Positions 11,785-19,453 are shown, numbered from the stretch's first letter. The stretch: DNA of 64,000 nucleotides from Aquibium microcysteis (GCF_014495845.1 NZ_CP061080.1:3710001-3774000), one strand, 5' to 3'. The notes: generated by a model from the sequence alone, not told the origin. Made by a program: numbers and translations.

Positions 11785-12231
11785 TCAGTCCAGGTCGTCG
11801 CGCGGACGCGGCCTGTTCTCCTGCCAGATCGCGAAGGCTGCGAGCGCCGCCAGCGGCAGCGCCAGCGTTCCGAGCACGCCGGCCTTGCGGACCAGAGCCG
11901 GGACGGCCGCCAGCGCCGCGGCGGTCGCGAAGGAGCGGAACTGCTCGGCCTTCTCGCGCTCGGCGCGCCGCCGGGCACGGCGGGCGACGACCAGCCGGTG
12001 TATCACCATGATGATGGCGCCAAGCGACAGGAACCCGAAGCCGAATCCCAGCGCCGCCTCGAAGGCCCCGAAGCGCGCGGCCGCCCAGATGAAGGCGGCG
12101 GCAAGCAGGAAGCCGACGCCGAGAAGGAAGGCGACGCCGGCAAAGGCGTAGTCGATCACGGCGCGACGAACCCGCCGCTTCACGCGAGATGTATCGAGCG
12201 AAGCGAGCGCGGCGACGAGCGTTGCGAGCAC
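11785..12231 (-). CDS. Holin-superfamily-like/DUF1469-type membrane protein
   Basis: A 148-residue protein starting at GTG 12231. Two adjacent transmembrane helices (about 28-50 and 58-80) are followed by a strongly basic stretch (VARRARRRAEREK) and one further hydrophobic helix near the C-terminus. This layout resembles the phage-holin-like family 3_6 proteins that sit beside YqjD-type genes in proteobacteria. It lies 11 bases downstream of the DUF883 gene in the same EcfG-driven operon. Likely an inner-membrane stress protein; function unknown. Confidence 0.75.
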   Translation of the reverse strand: MLATLVAALASLDTSRVKRRVRRAVIDYAFAGVAFLLGVGFLLAAAFIWAAARFGAFEAALGFGFGFLSLGAIIMVIHRLVVARRARRRAEREKAEQFRSFATAAALAAVPALVRKAGVLGTLALPLAALAAFAIWQENRPRPRDDLD

Positions 12232-12242
12232 GCGGCCGCCCT

Positions 12243-12590
12243 CTAGCGGCGCGCGATCAGGGCGAACAGGAAGCCGACGCAGGCCGCCATGGCGAGCGAC
12301 GTCACCGGCTTCTCGCGCACGCTGGCCATGAGCTGCGCCTCGACGTCACGCGCTCCGGCGCGCAGCTCGTGGAGGGCCGCCTCACCATGCTCGCGGAGGT
12401 TCTCCGCCCCGCTCTGCGCCGCCTTGCGCGCAGCCGATGCCGAGCGTTCCGAGGACCGTGCGAGCTGAGCCTTCAGCAGTTCCATCTCCTCCTTGAGGAT
12501 CGCGATCTGCTGTTCGAATTCCTCGCGGGACGCGATCTTCGGACGCGCTGCGGTCCCGGCATCGTCGGGGCTTGCCTGGCTTGGGCTCAT
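12243..12590 (-). CDS. DUF883/YqjD-ElaB-like membrane-anchored protein
   Basis: A 115-residue protein. A long charged amphipathic helix (EEFEQQIAILKEEMELLKAQLARS) and an Ala/Glu-rich segment lead to a C-terminal hydrophobic anchor (VTSLAMAACVGFLFALIARR). This is the layout of YqjD/ElaB, which in enterobacteria are stationary-phase inner-membrane proteins that bind ribosomes. The start at ATG 12590 has AGGA at a good distance and lies 32 bases after an EcfG promoter. First gene of an operon with the holin-like gene. Confidence 0.82.
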   Translation of the reverse strand: MSPSQASPDDAGTAARPKIASREEFEQQIAILKEEMELLKAQLARSSERSASAARKAAQSGAENLREHGEAALHELRAGARDVEAQLMASVREKPVTSLAMAACVGFLFALIARR

Positions 12591-12621
12591 GAAGGTTCTT
12601 CCTCTTCTGCTGGAACCGTTC

Positions 12622-12646
12622 AACGCGCCGGTGCGGCCGCGGTTCC
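12622..12646 (-). promoter_or_regulatory. EcfG promoter of the DUF883 operon
   Basis: Minus strand: GGAAC at 12646-12642, 16 bases, CGTT at 12625-12622. It lies back to back with the EcfG promoter of the permease gene on the plus strand. Confidence 0.82.
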
Positions 12647-12665
12647 GCTTTCCCTTCGCGACGAA

Positions 12666-12691
12666 GGAACCCGGGCGCATGAAACGGCGTT
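12666..12691 (+). promoter_or_regulatory. EcfG promoter of the AI-2E-family permease gene
   Basis: GGAAC at 12666-12670, 17-base spacer, CGTT at 12688-12691, 37 bases before the start codon. Confidence 0.75.
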
Positions 12692-12727
12692 TCGACCGCC
12701 GAGTCCAGCCGGAAAACACAGAGCATC

Positions 12728-13816
12728 ATGCAGCAGCGGATCTTCAAGAAGCCGCCCATCGTGCGGCTCCCGCCGCGCTCCAACGTCGAGGTGCTCCTGT
12801 CGAAGGGTGCCCAGCTCGGCACGATCGCCGTCGGCCTTGTGGCCGTGGTGTTCGCACTGGACACCGCCGAATTCGTGCTGTCGCCAGTCCTCATGGCGGT
12901 CGTCATCGGCCTGATGTTCGGGCCTGTGGCCACCTGGATCGAGCGACGCGGCGTCAATCCCGCGGTCTCGGCCGCTGCAGTGGTTCTGCTCTTCCTGCTG
13001 ATCCTGGCGCTCGGCATGCTGGCGCTGGCGGCTCCGCTGTCGACCTGGATCGACCGTGCGCCGCAGATCTGGAACCAGCTGCAGTTTCACCTGGCGCAGT
13101 TCCGCGAGCCTATGAATGTTCTGGAGGACCTTCGCGAGGAACTGCGCTCGTTCTCGGGCGACAGCGTGACGGTCTCCGTGGAGGAGGAGACCGCGGTGGA
13201 AAGCGTCGCGGTGCTGGCCCCAGCGATCATCGGCCAGGTGCTGCTGTTCCTGGCGAGCCTCTATTTTTTCGTGGCGACGCGCCAGCAGAGCCGCAATGCG
13301 GTTCTGCGCGTCTGCACCACCCGCAAGATCCGCTGGCGCGTGGCGCATATCTTCCGCGACGTCGAAGACCGCGTCTCGCGCTACCTTATATCGATCACCG
13401 TGATCAATCTCGGGCTCGGCGTCGCCGTGGCACTGGCGATGCTTGCGATCGGCATGCCCTCGGCCGCTCTCTGGGGGGCGCTGGCCGCCATCCTCAACTT
13501 CGTCGTCTATCTCGGTCCGGCGGTGATGGCGACGATCCTCTTCGCTGTCGGGCTGACGCAGTATGATTCGCTCGGCGGCAGCCTGCTGCCGCCGCTCGTC
13601 TATCTCGCGGTCAATCTTGTCGAGGCGCAGTTCGTGACGCCTCAGGTGATCGGGCGTACCATGGTTATGAATCCCTTCATCGTGATCCTGGCGATCGCCT
13701 TCTGGATCTGGCTGTGGGGACCGCTCGGCGGCTTCATCGCCATTCCGATGATGCTCATCTTCTACGCCATCGCCGGCAACATCGTGCCCGGCATGGACTG
13801 GTACGAGGGACACTGA
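12728..13816 (+). CDS. AI-2E family transporter (PerM/TqsA type)
   Basis: A 362-residue inner-membrane protein with about seven to eight predicted helices. A long soluble segment (about 110-170) lies between the second and third hydrophobic pairs, as in the PerM/YdiK family. Conserved C-terminal blocks include NLVEAQFVTPQVIGRTMVMNP and WLWGPLGGFIAIPM. The substrate is unknown; relatives include Na+/H+ antiporters as well as TqsA. An EcfG promoter just upstream suggests a role under osmotic or pH stress. Confidence 0.88.
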   Translation: MQQRIFKKPPIVRLPPRSNVEVLLSKGAQLGTIAVGLVAVVFALDTAEFVLSPVLMAVVIGLMFGPVATWIERRGVNPAVSAAAVVLLFLLILALGMLALAAPLSTWIDRAPQIWNQLQFHLAQFREPMNVLEDLREELRSFSGDSVTVSVEEETAVESVAVLAPAIIGQVLLFLASLYFFVATRQQSRNAVLRVCTTRKIRWRVAHIFRDVEDRVSRYLISITVINLGLGVAVALAMLAIGMPSAALWGALAAILNFVVYLGPAVMATILFAVGLTQYDSLGGSLLPPLVYLAVNLVEAQFVTPQVIGRTMVMNPFIVILAIAFWIWLWGPLGGFIAIPMMLIFYAIAGNIVPGMDWYEGH

Positions 13817-13907
13817 CGCGACCGGCTTGCCATGCGGTAGCCGCGTGCTAAGCCTTGGGTGACGCTGGCGGCCTGCGGAGGCCGCGGAACGACTCCCGGA
13901 CCATGCC

Positions 13908-15056
13908 ATGACTCGACCGCTCGACGGCCTGCTGGTCGTCTCACTCGAACAGGCCATCGCGGCGCCCTACTGCACGCGCCAGCTCGCCGATCTCGGCGCG
14001 CGCGTCATCAAGATCGAGCGGCCGGATGGAGGCGACTTCGCGCGCGCCTATGATGCGCGGGCGCGGGGTGTCTCCAGCCATTTCGCATGGACGAACCGTT
14101 CGAAGGAAAGCCTCGCGCTCGACCTCAAGCGGGCGGCCGACAGGGACGTCGTCCTGCGGCTGGCGGCGAAGGCGGACGTGTTCGTGCAGAATCTGGCGCC
14201 CGGAGCGGCCGATCGCCTCGGCCTCGGACACCGGACGCTGCGCGACGCGCACCCCCGACTGATCACCTGCTCGATCTCGGGCTACGGTACCGGCGGCCCT
14301 TACGAAACGCGCAAGGCCTATGACCTGCTGATCCAGGCGGAGGCGGGCTTCCTGTCGGTGACCGGAACGCCCGACCGGATGGCGAAGGCCGGCATTTCGG
14401 TCGCCGACATCGCCGCAGGCACCATGGCCTACCAGGGCATTCTCGCCGCATTGCTGCAGCGCGGCCGCACCGACGCCGGCGACCACGTCGAGGTGTCGAT
14501 GCTGGAGGCGATGGCGGAATGGATGGGCTTCCCGATGTACTTCGCCACCGACGGCGCGCCCCCGCCGCCCCGCGCCGGCGCCGGCCATGCGACGATCTTC
14601 CCCTATGGCCCCTTCGCCACCGCCGATGGAACGGTGCTGTTCGGCCTGCAGAACGACCGCGAATGGGCGGCCTTTGCCCGGACCGTGCTGCAGCGCCCCG
14701 ACCTGGCCGAGGATCCGCGGTTCGTCGGCAATGACGGCCGCGCCGGACACAGGGCGGAACTGCAGGCGGCCATCGATGCGGTGCTCTCGCGGCTGACCAC
14801 GGCCGAGGCGATCGAGCGGCTGGAGCAGGCGGGCATCGGCATGGCACGGGTCAACGACATGGAGGGGTTGTGGCACCACCCGCAGCTCGCCGCGCGCAAC
14901 CGCTGGACCACCGTCGCCACGCCGCTCGGTCCGATCCCGGCACTCAAACCCGTGGGCGGAAGCTGGGAGCCGCGCATGGATCCGGTTCCGGCGTTGGGCG
15001 AGAATACGGCCGCGATCCTGGCGGAACTCGCGCGGGAAGAGGAAGCACCGGACTGA
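13908..15056 (+). CDS. CaiB/BaiF family (family III) CoA-transferase
   Basis: A 382-residue protein starting DGLLVVSLEQAIAAPYCTRQLADLGARVIKIERPDGGDFAR, the standard family opening. The catalytic Asp is expected in the block near residue 165-170 (GISVADIAAGTMAYQGI). These enzymes move CoA between organic acids in the cytoplasm; the acid cannot be told. No partner lyase gene is adjacent, although a CitE/HpcH-type lyase lies far downstream. No EcfG promoter is seen, so it is probably a bystander within the stress block. Confidence 0.9.
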   Translation: MTRPLDGLLVVSLEQAIAAPYCTRQLADLGARVIKIERPDGGDFARAYDARARGVSSHFAWTNRSKESLALDLKRAADRDVVLRLAAKADVFVQNLAPGAADRLGLGHRTLRDAHPRLITCSISGYGTGGPYETRKAYDLLIQAEAGFLSVTGTPDRMAKAGISVADIAAGTMAYQGILAALLQRGRTDAGDHVEVSMLEAMAEWMGFPMYFATDGAPPPPRAGAGHATIFPYGPFATADGTVLFGLQNDREWAAFARTVLQRPDLAEDPRFVGNDGRAGHRAELQAAIDAVLSRLTTAEAIERLEQAGIGMARVNDMEGLWHHPQLAARNRWTTVATPLGPIPALKPVGGSWEPRMDPVPALGENTAAILAELAREEEAPD

Positions 15057-15118
15057 CTGACGTCCTCCGGCGCCGGGCGGCACGAAACGTCATATTTAAA
15101 TGACACCACAATCACGCA

Positions 15119-15556
15119 GTGCAACAAATGACAATGGAACCGGAACCGGAGTCGAATGCTTTGCCCGAATCTCGACTGGACGGTCGCTCGATCCTGATTC
15201 TCGAGGACGAATATCTGATCGCGATGGACGTGGAGCAGTCCTGCCTGGAGCGCGGAGCCCGGGAGGTGACGATCCTGCGCAGCCTCGAGCAGCTGCGGGG
15301 ACGGGCGTCCGAACAGGACCGGTTCGACGCGGCGATCCTCGACCTCAGGCTCGGCGGGGAATCGACGGTGCACTTCGCACGCGAACTCGTGGCGCGCGGC
15401 GTGCCCTTCGTCTTCGCGACCGGCATGACCGATGTCGGGGAGCTTACCGACAGCTTCCCCGACGTGCCGGTGATCGGCAAGCCCTATTCCGGCGACGAGC
15501 TGGTGCGCATCCTCGCCGGCGTCATCGAGCGGACCCGGTCAAGCTGCAGCGCCTGA
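15119..15556 (+). CDS. Single-domain response regulator, FAT-GUY-like
   Basis: A 145-residue protein consisting of one receiver domain. The acidic pair is LEDE, the phospho-acceptor Asp is in AAILDLRLGG (near 75), and the conserved Lys is in IGKPY. The segment PFVFATGM resembles the PFxFATGY signature of the FAT-GUY response regulators (SdrG-type) that take part in general-stress phosphorelays. Its 3' end overlaps the ecfG gene by 18 bases in convergent orientation. The start is GTG 15119; ATG 15128 or 15134 are possible. The link to PhyR activation is inferred. Confidence 0.82.
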   Translation: MQQMTMEPEPESNALPESRLDGRSILILEDEYLIAMDVEQSCLERGAREVTILRSLEQLRGRASEQDRFDAAILDLRLGGESTVHFARELVARGVPFVFATGMTDVGELTDSFPDVPVIGKPYSGDELVRILAGVIERTRSSCSA

Positions 15557-16090
15557 CCCCATCACCTGCGCGGCGATGGCGTCGGGGCCGTATTCGCCCT
15601 CGCCCTCGATCGACAGGAGTTCCTGCAGCCGCACCCGCGCCCGGCTGACGCGGCTCTTGATGGTGCCGACCGCGCACCCGCAGATTTCGGCCGCTTCCTC
15701 GTAGGAGAAGCCGGATGCGCCGATGAGGATGACGGCCTCGCGCTGGTCCTCCGGCAGGCGCTCCAGGGCGGCGCGGAAATCCTTCAGGTCGAGAGAGCCA
15801 TGCTGGCTCGGATGCACGGCGAGCCTCGCCGTCATCGTCCCTTCGCTGTCCTGAACCTCGCGCCCGCGCTTGCGCATCTGCGAGTAGAATTCGTTGCGCA
15901 GGATGGTGAAGAGCCAGGCCTTGAGGTTCGTCCCCGGCTGGAAGCTCATCTGCTTGTCCCAGGCCTTGACCAGCGTCTCCTGGACCAGGTCGTCGGCCTT
16001 GTCGCTGTTGTGCGACAGGGAAACAGCGAAGGCGCGCAGGCTGGGGATGGCGCCGAGCAGTCCGGTCTTGAAATCGGCACCGTGGCTCAT
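15539..16090 (-). CDS. ecfG: General stress ECF sigma factor EcfG
   Basis: A 183-residue ECF15-type sigma factor. Region 2 is seen as DKADDLVQETLVKAW with RNEFYSQMRKRGRE. Region 4 is LPEDQREAVILIGASGFSYEEAAEICGCAVGTIKSRVSRAR. Length is normal. It directs RNA polymerase to GGAAC-N16/17-CGTT promoters, several of which lie within this window. Its ATG overlaps the nepR stop (ATGA), so sigma and anti-sigma factors are made together. It is released when phosphorylated PhyR captures NepR. Confidence 0.95.
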   Translation of the reverse strand: MSHGADFKTGLLGAIPSLRAFAVSLSHNSDKADDLVQETLVKAWDKQMSFQPGTNLKAWLFTILRNEFYSQMRKRGREVQDSEGTMTARLAVHPSQHGSLDLKDFRAALERLPEDQREAVILIGASGFSYEEAAEICGCAVGTIKSRVSRARVRLQELLSIEGEGEYGPDAIAAQVMGSGAAA

Positions 16091-16287
16091 TCGGCCTCTC
16101 CGGAATTCTTCCGCCGGCTCTCGGCTGTCTCGAGCTGGCTGAGGAGTTCCGTGAAGCGGTCCGGAACCTCGGGGGTCATCAGGCCGTCGTAATATTCGCG
16201 CAACTTGCGGCCGATCTCGGAATTCGTTCCGAGCGGATCGTCACGACGCGGCTTGCCGCCTGCCGAGCGCGTCTTTTCTTCGTTCAT
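16087..16287 (-). CDS. nepR: Anti-sigma factor NepR
   Basis: A 66-residue protein starting MNEEKTRSAGGK at ATG 16287. It contains the NepR core IGRKLREYYDGLMTPEVPDRFTELLSQLE, whose two helices bind EcfG or the sigma-like domain of PhyR. A ribosome site AGGGG lies ten bases upstream. It is translationally coupled to ecfG. Longer in-frame extensions cross the divergent promoter region and are rejected. Confidence 0.93.
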   Translation of the reverse strand: MNEEKTRSAGGKPRRDDPLGTNSEIGRKLREYYDGLMTPEVPDRFTELLSQLETAESRRKNSGEAE

Positions 16288-16383
16288 ATGCTGTATAACC
16301 CCTGCCTTTGGCCGGACACACCGCGACCGGCGCCACGCCTGCGAGTAAGATCCGCCGAGCGGCGCACCTCGTATCGGCTCATA

Positions 16384-16408
16384 AATGGGGACGATCGAAA
16401 AAAGTTCC
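16384..16408 (-). promoter_or_regulatory. Near-consensus EcfG promoter for nepR-ecfG
   Basis: Minus strand: GGAAC at 16408-16404, 16-base spacer, then CATT at 16387-16384 in place of CGTT. One mismatch; the position about 100 bases before nepR and autoregulation known in relatives make it a plausible but weaker promoter. Confidence 0.45.
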
Positions 16409-16415
16409 GCGCCCC

Positions 16416-16440
16416 GGAACTCTTTTCCGCAGGGCTCGTT
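16416..16440 (+). promoter_or_regulatory. EcfG promoter of phyR
   Basis: GGAAC at 16416-16420, 16-base spacer, CGTT at 16437-16440. It lies 58 bases upstream of the phyR ATG and makes phyR part of its own regulon. Confidence 0.85.
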
Positions 16441-16498
16441 TATCGAAATCGAACGCGCGGCCCTCCGCGCGCTCACTCATGAGGGAGACACCGACATT

Positions 16499-17293
16499 AT
16501 GAGCCTTTCCGCCAGTATAGCGCCCCATCTGCCCTATCTGCGTCGTTTCTCCAGAGCGGTATCCGGGTCGCAGGCGAGCGGCGACGCGCTGGTTGCCGCA
16601 GTCCTCGAGGCCATCATCGCCGACATCAGCATCTTCCCGGATGCGTCCAATCCCAAGGTCGGGCTCTACAAGATCTTCGCCAAGCTGTTTTCTTCCATCG
16701 ACGTGAAGGTACCGGCGAGCGCGCCGGCTTCACCCTGGGAAGCGCGCGCCGCAGCCAGTCTCTCGTCCATCGCGCCGCGCCCGCGCCAGGCCTTCGTGCT
16801 CGTGGCGGTGGAAGGGTTCAGCGACCGCGAGGCCGCCGAAGTCCTCGACGTCAGCGAGGACGAGTTCTCCGACCTCCTCAACGAGGCCTCCGGTGAGATC
16901 TCGCGCCAGGTGGCGACCGACATCCTCATCATCGAGGACGAGCCGCTGATCGCGATGGACATCGAGGAGATGGTCGAGAGCCTCGGCCACCGCGTCGTCG
17001 GCACCGCCCGCACCCATTCGGAAGCCACCGCGCTGTTCCGCAAGACACAGCCGCGCATGGTGCTGGCCGACATCCAGCTGGCCGACGGAAGCTCGGGCAT
17101 CGACGCCGTCAACGAGATACTCGCCAACACCCCGGTTCCGGTGATCTTCATCACCGCCTTCCCCGAGCGGCTCCTGACGGGCGAACGCCCCGAGCCGGCC
17201 TTCCTCGTGACCAAGCCCTTCAACCCCGACATGGTGAAGGCGCTGATCAGCCAGGCGCTGTTCTTCGATCGCCAGGCCAAAGCCGCCGCCTGA
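16499..17293 (+). CDS. phyR: Anti-anti-sigma response regulator PhyR
   Basis: A 264-residue protein. The N-terminal half mimics an ECF sigma factor (MSLSASIAPHLPYLRRFSRAVSG and a region-4-like block ending in SEDEFSDLLNEA). The C-terminal half is a receiver with IIEDEPLIAMDIEE, the acceptor Asp in VLADIQLADGSSG and Lys in VTKPFNP. When phosphorylated it binds NepR and frees EcfG. The start at 16499 is preceded by GGGAG. Divergent from nepR-ecfG, the classic alphaproteobacterial arrangement. Confidence 0.96.
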   Translation: MSLSASIAPHLPYLRRFSRAVSGSQASGDALVAAVLEAIIADISIFPDASNPKVGLYKIFAKLFSSIDVKVPASAPASPWEARAAASLSSIAPRPRQAFVLVAVEGFSDREAAEVLDVSEDEFSDLLNEASGEISRQVATDILIIEDEPLIAMDIEEMVESLGHRVVGTARTHSEATALFRKTQPRMVLADIQLADGSSGIDAVNEILANTPVPVIFITAFPERLLTGERPEPAFLVTKPFNPDMVKALISQALFFDRQAKAAA

Positions 17294-17314
17294 CGTCCGG
17301 CGCTCGTCGTCGCG

Positions 17315-17342
17315 AAAGGCCGCCCTCCCCGGCGGCCTTTTT
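17315..17342 (+). terminator. Rho-independent terminator of phyR
   Basis: AAAGGCCGCC and GGCGGCCTTT arms with a CTCCCC loop, followed by TT on the plus strand; 22 bases after the phyR stop. Confidence 0.85.
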
Positions 17343-17346
17343 CGTT

Positions 17347-17371
17347 GGAACACGGGAGACGCAGAGGCGTT
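17347..17371 (+). promoter_or_regulatory. EcfG promoter of the DUF1328 gene
   Basis: GGAAC at 17347-17351, 16-base spacer, CGTT at 17368-17371, 45 bases before the ATG. Confidence 0.85.
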
Positions 17372-17416
17372 GTGTAAAGGTCGCGAAGGATGCGGTTCGA
17401 AACGGGAGCGGCACTC

Positions 17417-17584
17417 ATGCTCTACTGGACGTTGATCTTTCTCGTTCTGGCCCTGCTTGCAGGCGCCCTCGGATTCGGCGGCCTGTCGAGCGCGGCGGCC
17501 GGCATCGCGCAAGTGCTCTTCTTCGTGTTCCTGGCGCTGCTCGCTTGGTCGCTGGTGGCCGGCCTGCGGCGTTCGACGAGGTGA
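17417..17584 (+). CDS. DUF1328 small membrane protein
   Basis: A 55-residue peptide [20 protein letters not shown]..., two hydrophobic helices with a Gly-rich turn, ending in a basic tail. This is the DUF1328/YtjA family of small inner-membrane proteins, frequently stress induced. The start at 17417 fits the family and the EcfG promoter at 17347-17371; GGGAG lies upstream. Function unknown. Confidence 0.88.
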   Translation: MLYWTLIFLVLALLAGALGFGGLSSAAAGIAQVLFFVFLALLAWSLVAGLRRSTR

Positions 17585-17677
17585 CCGAAGAGGTTTCGGT
17601 GGCCGGCTTTTCCCCCTCAGCCGGAGACCGTGCGCCGGTCCGTGGACTCACCATGGACCGGCGTCTTCGTTTTCACG

Positions 17678-17702
17678 GGAACCCTAAAGCATCCGCTTCG
17701 TT
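17678..17702 (+). promoter_or_regulatory. EcfG promoter of the HWE/HisKA_2 kinase gene
   Basis: GGAAC at 17678-17682, 16-base spacer, CGTT at 17699-17702, 37 bases before the start codon. Confidence 0.83.
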
Positions 17703-17739
17703 GCGAAAAAAACAAGAATAACACGCTGTTGGCAGGGCG

Positions 17740-18798
17740 ATGGACGACATGACGAGACCCGGCGAGGATCAGGAGGGGATGACCCCGAGCGGGGCCGACA
17801 CGGCATCGAGTCCGTCGCGATTCGACCGCGGGCTGCTCAGGGCGCTGCACAACACGAGCGTTTCCGTGCTCTATCTGGACAGGAGCCTGCACTGCCTGTG
17901 GGCGGAAAATCAGCCCGCCGGCTGGATCGGCAGCGTCCTGTGCGGCAACCAGGACGGCGCCGGACTGCTGTCGGCGGACGACGAGGATCGGCTGCGCGCG
18001 GCCCGCCAGGCGGCTTTGGCAGGCGGCGACCGCAGCCACCTCGAGGTCCGCTTTCCCGACGCGGGTGGCGTCCGCTGGTTCGAAATCTGGATCGATGCCG
18101 ATCTGGACGGCAGCGAGGTGCTCGGCGTCATCACGACCGCAGTCGAGATCACCGAACGCCGCCGCCGCGAGGATGCATTGCGGATGCTGCTGCGCGAGGT
18201 GAGCCACAGGTCCAAGAACCTGCTCGCGATCATCCAGTCGATCGCCAATCAGACCGGCCGCTATTCCGGGACCATCGCGGACTTCCTGCAGCGCTTCCGC
18301 GGACGGCTGCAGTCGCTCGCGGCCTCGCAGGATCTGGTCACCTCCTCCAACTGGCGCGGCGCGGACCTGCACGAGCTCGTCGCCGGGCAGGTGATCCGCT
18401 TTTGCCCCGATCCCGTGCGCAATTTGCGGCTCGAAGGCGGCAATCCCTACCTGAACCCGAACGCGGCGCTCCATGTCGGCCTCGCCCTGCACGAACTCGC
18501 CGTCAACGCGGTGAGCCATGGCGCGCTGTCGCGGCCGGACGGACTCGTGACCATCGCCGCACGACCGCTTCTTGATGGGGAAAGCGACGACTCCGGCGGT
18601 GGCGCAGCCATGGAACTGACCTGGCGCGAGACGCTCGCGTCCGGACCGGCGCCGGCGGCTCCGAACGGGCGGTTCGGAAGCCTTGCCCTCGAACGTGTCG
18701 TTCCGGCTTCGCTGAACGGGACCGCGAGCCTGACCATCGGGGACGGGGAACTCTTGTACCGCCTGGTGATCCCGCCGGAGAACTACGAGATCGGCTGA
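17740..18798 (+). CDS. HWE/HisKA_2-type sensor histidine kinase (possible PhyR kinase)
   Basis: A 352-residue soluble kinase. A PAS domain (about 25-145) ends in the PAC-like GVITTAVEITERRRRE. It is followed by the phospho-acceptor block EVSHRSKNLLAIIQSIANQT of the HisKA_2/HWE type and an ATPase domain with the N-box HELAVNAVSHGALS. No transmembrane helix is seen, so it senses an internal signal. Its location next to phyR, its kinase type (used by PhyK/PhyT-like kinases) and its EcfG promoter make it a strong candidate for input into the PhyR-NepR-EcfG switch. Direct phosphotransfer is inferred. Confidence 0.88.
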   Translation: MDDMTRPGEDQEGMTPSGADTASSPSRFDRGLLRALHNTSVSVLYLDRSLHCLWAENQPAGWIGSVLCGNQDGAGLLSADDEDRLRAARQAALAGGDRSHLEVRFPDAGGVRWFEIWIDADLDGSEVLGVITTAVEITERRRREDALRMLLREVSHRSKNLLAIIQSIANQTGRYSGTIADFLQRFRGRLQSLAASQDLVTSSNWRGADLHELVAGQVIRFCPDPVRNLRLEGGNPYLNPNAALHVGLALHELAVNAVSHGALSRPDGLVTIAARPLLDGESDDSGGGAAMELTWRETLASGPAPAAPNGRFGSLALERVVPASLNGTASLTIGDGELLYRLVIPPENYEIG

Positions 18799-18812
18799 CC
18801 CGGACCATGAAC

Positions 18813-18919
18813 GCGAAACGCCGGCCCGAAGGCCGGCGTGGAAAACTCGCGACGGAGACATGGGCGGGGGGCGTGTGCCTCCGTCGCTCGCCTTGCGAAG
18901 GGGGATATCGCAAGACGCC
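18813..18919 (-). ncRNA. Candidate EcfG-dependent small RNA with C-rich loops
   Basis: No convincing coding sequence occupies 18799-19181. On the minus strand an exact EcfG promoter points at a region with three consecutive hairpins. The first has a 7-bp stem (18892-18898 with 18908-18914) and loop TATCCCCCT. The second has a 9-bp stem (18849-18857 with 18879-18887) and a 21-base loop rich in C. The third has a 9-bp GC stem (18818-18826 with 18831-18839) closed by a TTCG tetraloop and followed by TTT. The RNA would be about 105 bases. C-rich loops could pair with ribosome-binding sites. The 5' end is estimated from the promoter. Confidence 0.6.
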
Positions 18920-18926
18920 AGCAGCA

Positions 18927-18951
18927 AACGCCCGACCGCGGCAACTGTTCC
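18927..18951 (-). promoter_or_regulatory. EcfG promoter of the candidate small RNA
   Basis: Minus strand: GGAAC at 18951-18947, 16-base spacer, CGTT at 18930-18927. There is no protein gene on that strand within reach, which is why an RNA product is proposed. Confidence 0.75.
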
Positions 18952-19181
18952 ATCGGCTTCTTCATTTTTCTGGATTTTTTTCGCAGCATCGGACAGTCGA
19001 CGACGAAAGCCGAAACGCGGCGGAACCTAAGCCATCGCGGGGAGTTCAAGGAAGCGCCGGTGATGCGCCGGGTTGGCCGAATTTTTGCCGCGATCGCGGC
19101 GCTCGGACAAATTTGGGGCAAATTCTTCGGCGAAGCCTGTCGCGGGACGGGCAACCGGTCAATGAATCAGGAGAACGGGAA

Positions 19182-19433
19182 ATGATGAAGATCGTCTACG
19201 CAGGGCTCGCAGCCCTCATGCTCGCCATCACGGGCTGCACCACCGCGGAGCAGGCCGGCACGGTCGGCGCAGTCGGCGGCGGCCTGATCGGCGCAGCCGC
19301 AGGCGGAACGCAGGGCGCACTGATCGGCGCGGTCGCCGGCGGCATCGGCGGCTATCTGATCGGCCGCACCGCGGACGGCCGTTGCCAATACCGGACCCGC
19401 GACGGGCGCACGGTCTACGACCGCTGCTACTGA
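19182..19433 (+). CDS. Glycine-zipper lipoprotein-like protein
   Basis: An 83-residue protein. It starts MMKIVYAGLAALMLAITGCTTAE, a lipoprotein signal with a plausible lipobox (AITGC). A glycine-zipper segment follows with repeated Gly/Ala spacing (VGGGLIGAAAGGTQGALIGAV). It ends with RDGRTVYDRCY. Such proteins (17 kDa antigen/YMGG families) sit in the outer membrane or periplasm. GGAG lies upstream of the ATG at 19182. A GGAAC at 19023 lacks a correct second box, so EcfG control is not claimed. Confidence 0.82.
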   Translation: MMKIVYAGLAALMLAITGCTTAEQAGTVGAVGGGLIGAAAGGTQGALIGAVAGGIGGYLIGRTADGRCQYRTRDGRTVYDRCY

Positions 19434-19453
19434 GCAGCCTGAACCAGAACGAG

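Noticed and set aside
15089..15104. GTCAT...ATGAC near-palindrome before the response regulator gene
   Set aside because: Only five-base arms in an AT-rich patch; could be an operator but is not distinguishable from chance.
19023..19050. GGAAC upstream of the glycine-zipper gene as an EcfG promoter
   Set aside because: The base four at the correct spacing is AGTT rather than CGTT and the site is over 130 bases from the gene; too weak to claim.
18783..19185. Short open frames on both strands in the gap before the glycine-zipper gene
   Set aside because: No ribosome sites or plausible protein features; the region is better explained by an RNA gene and a leader.
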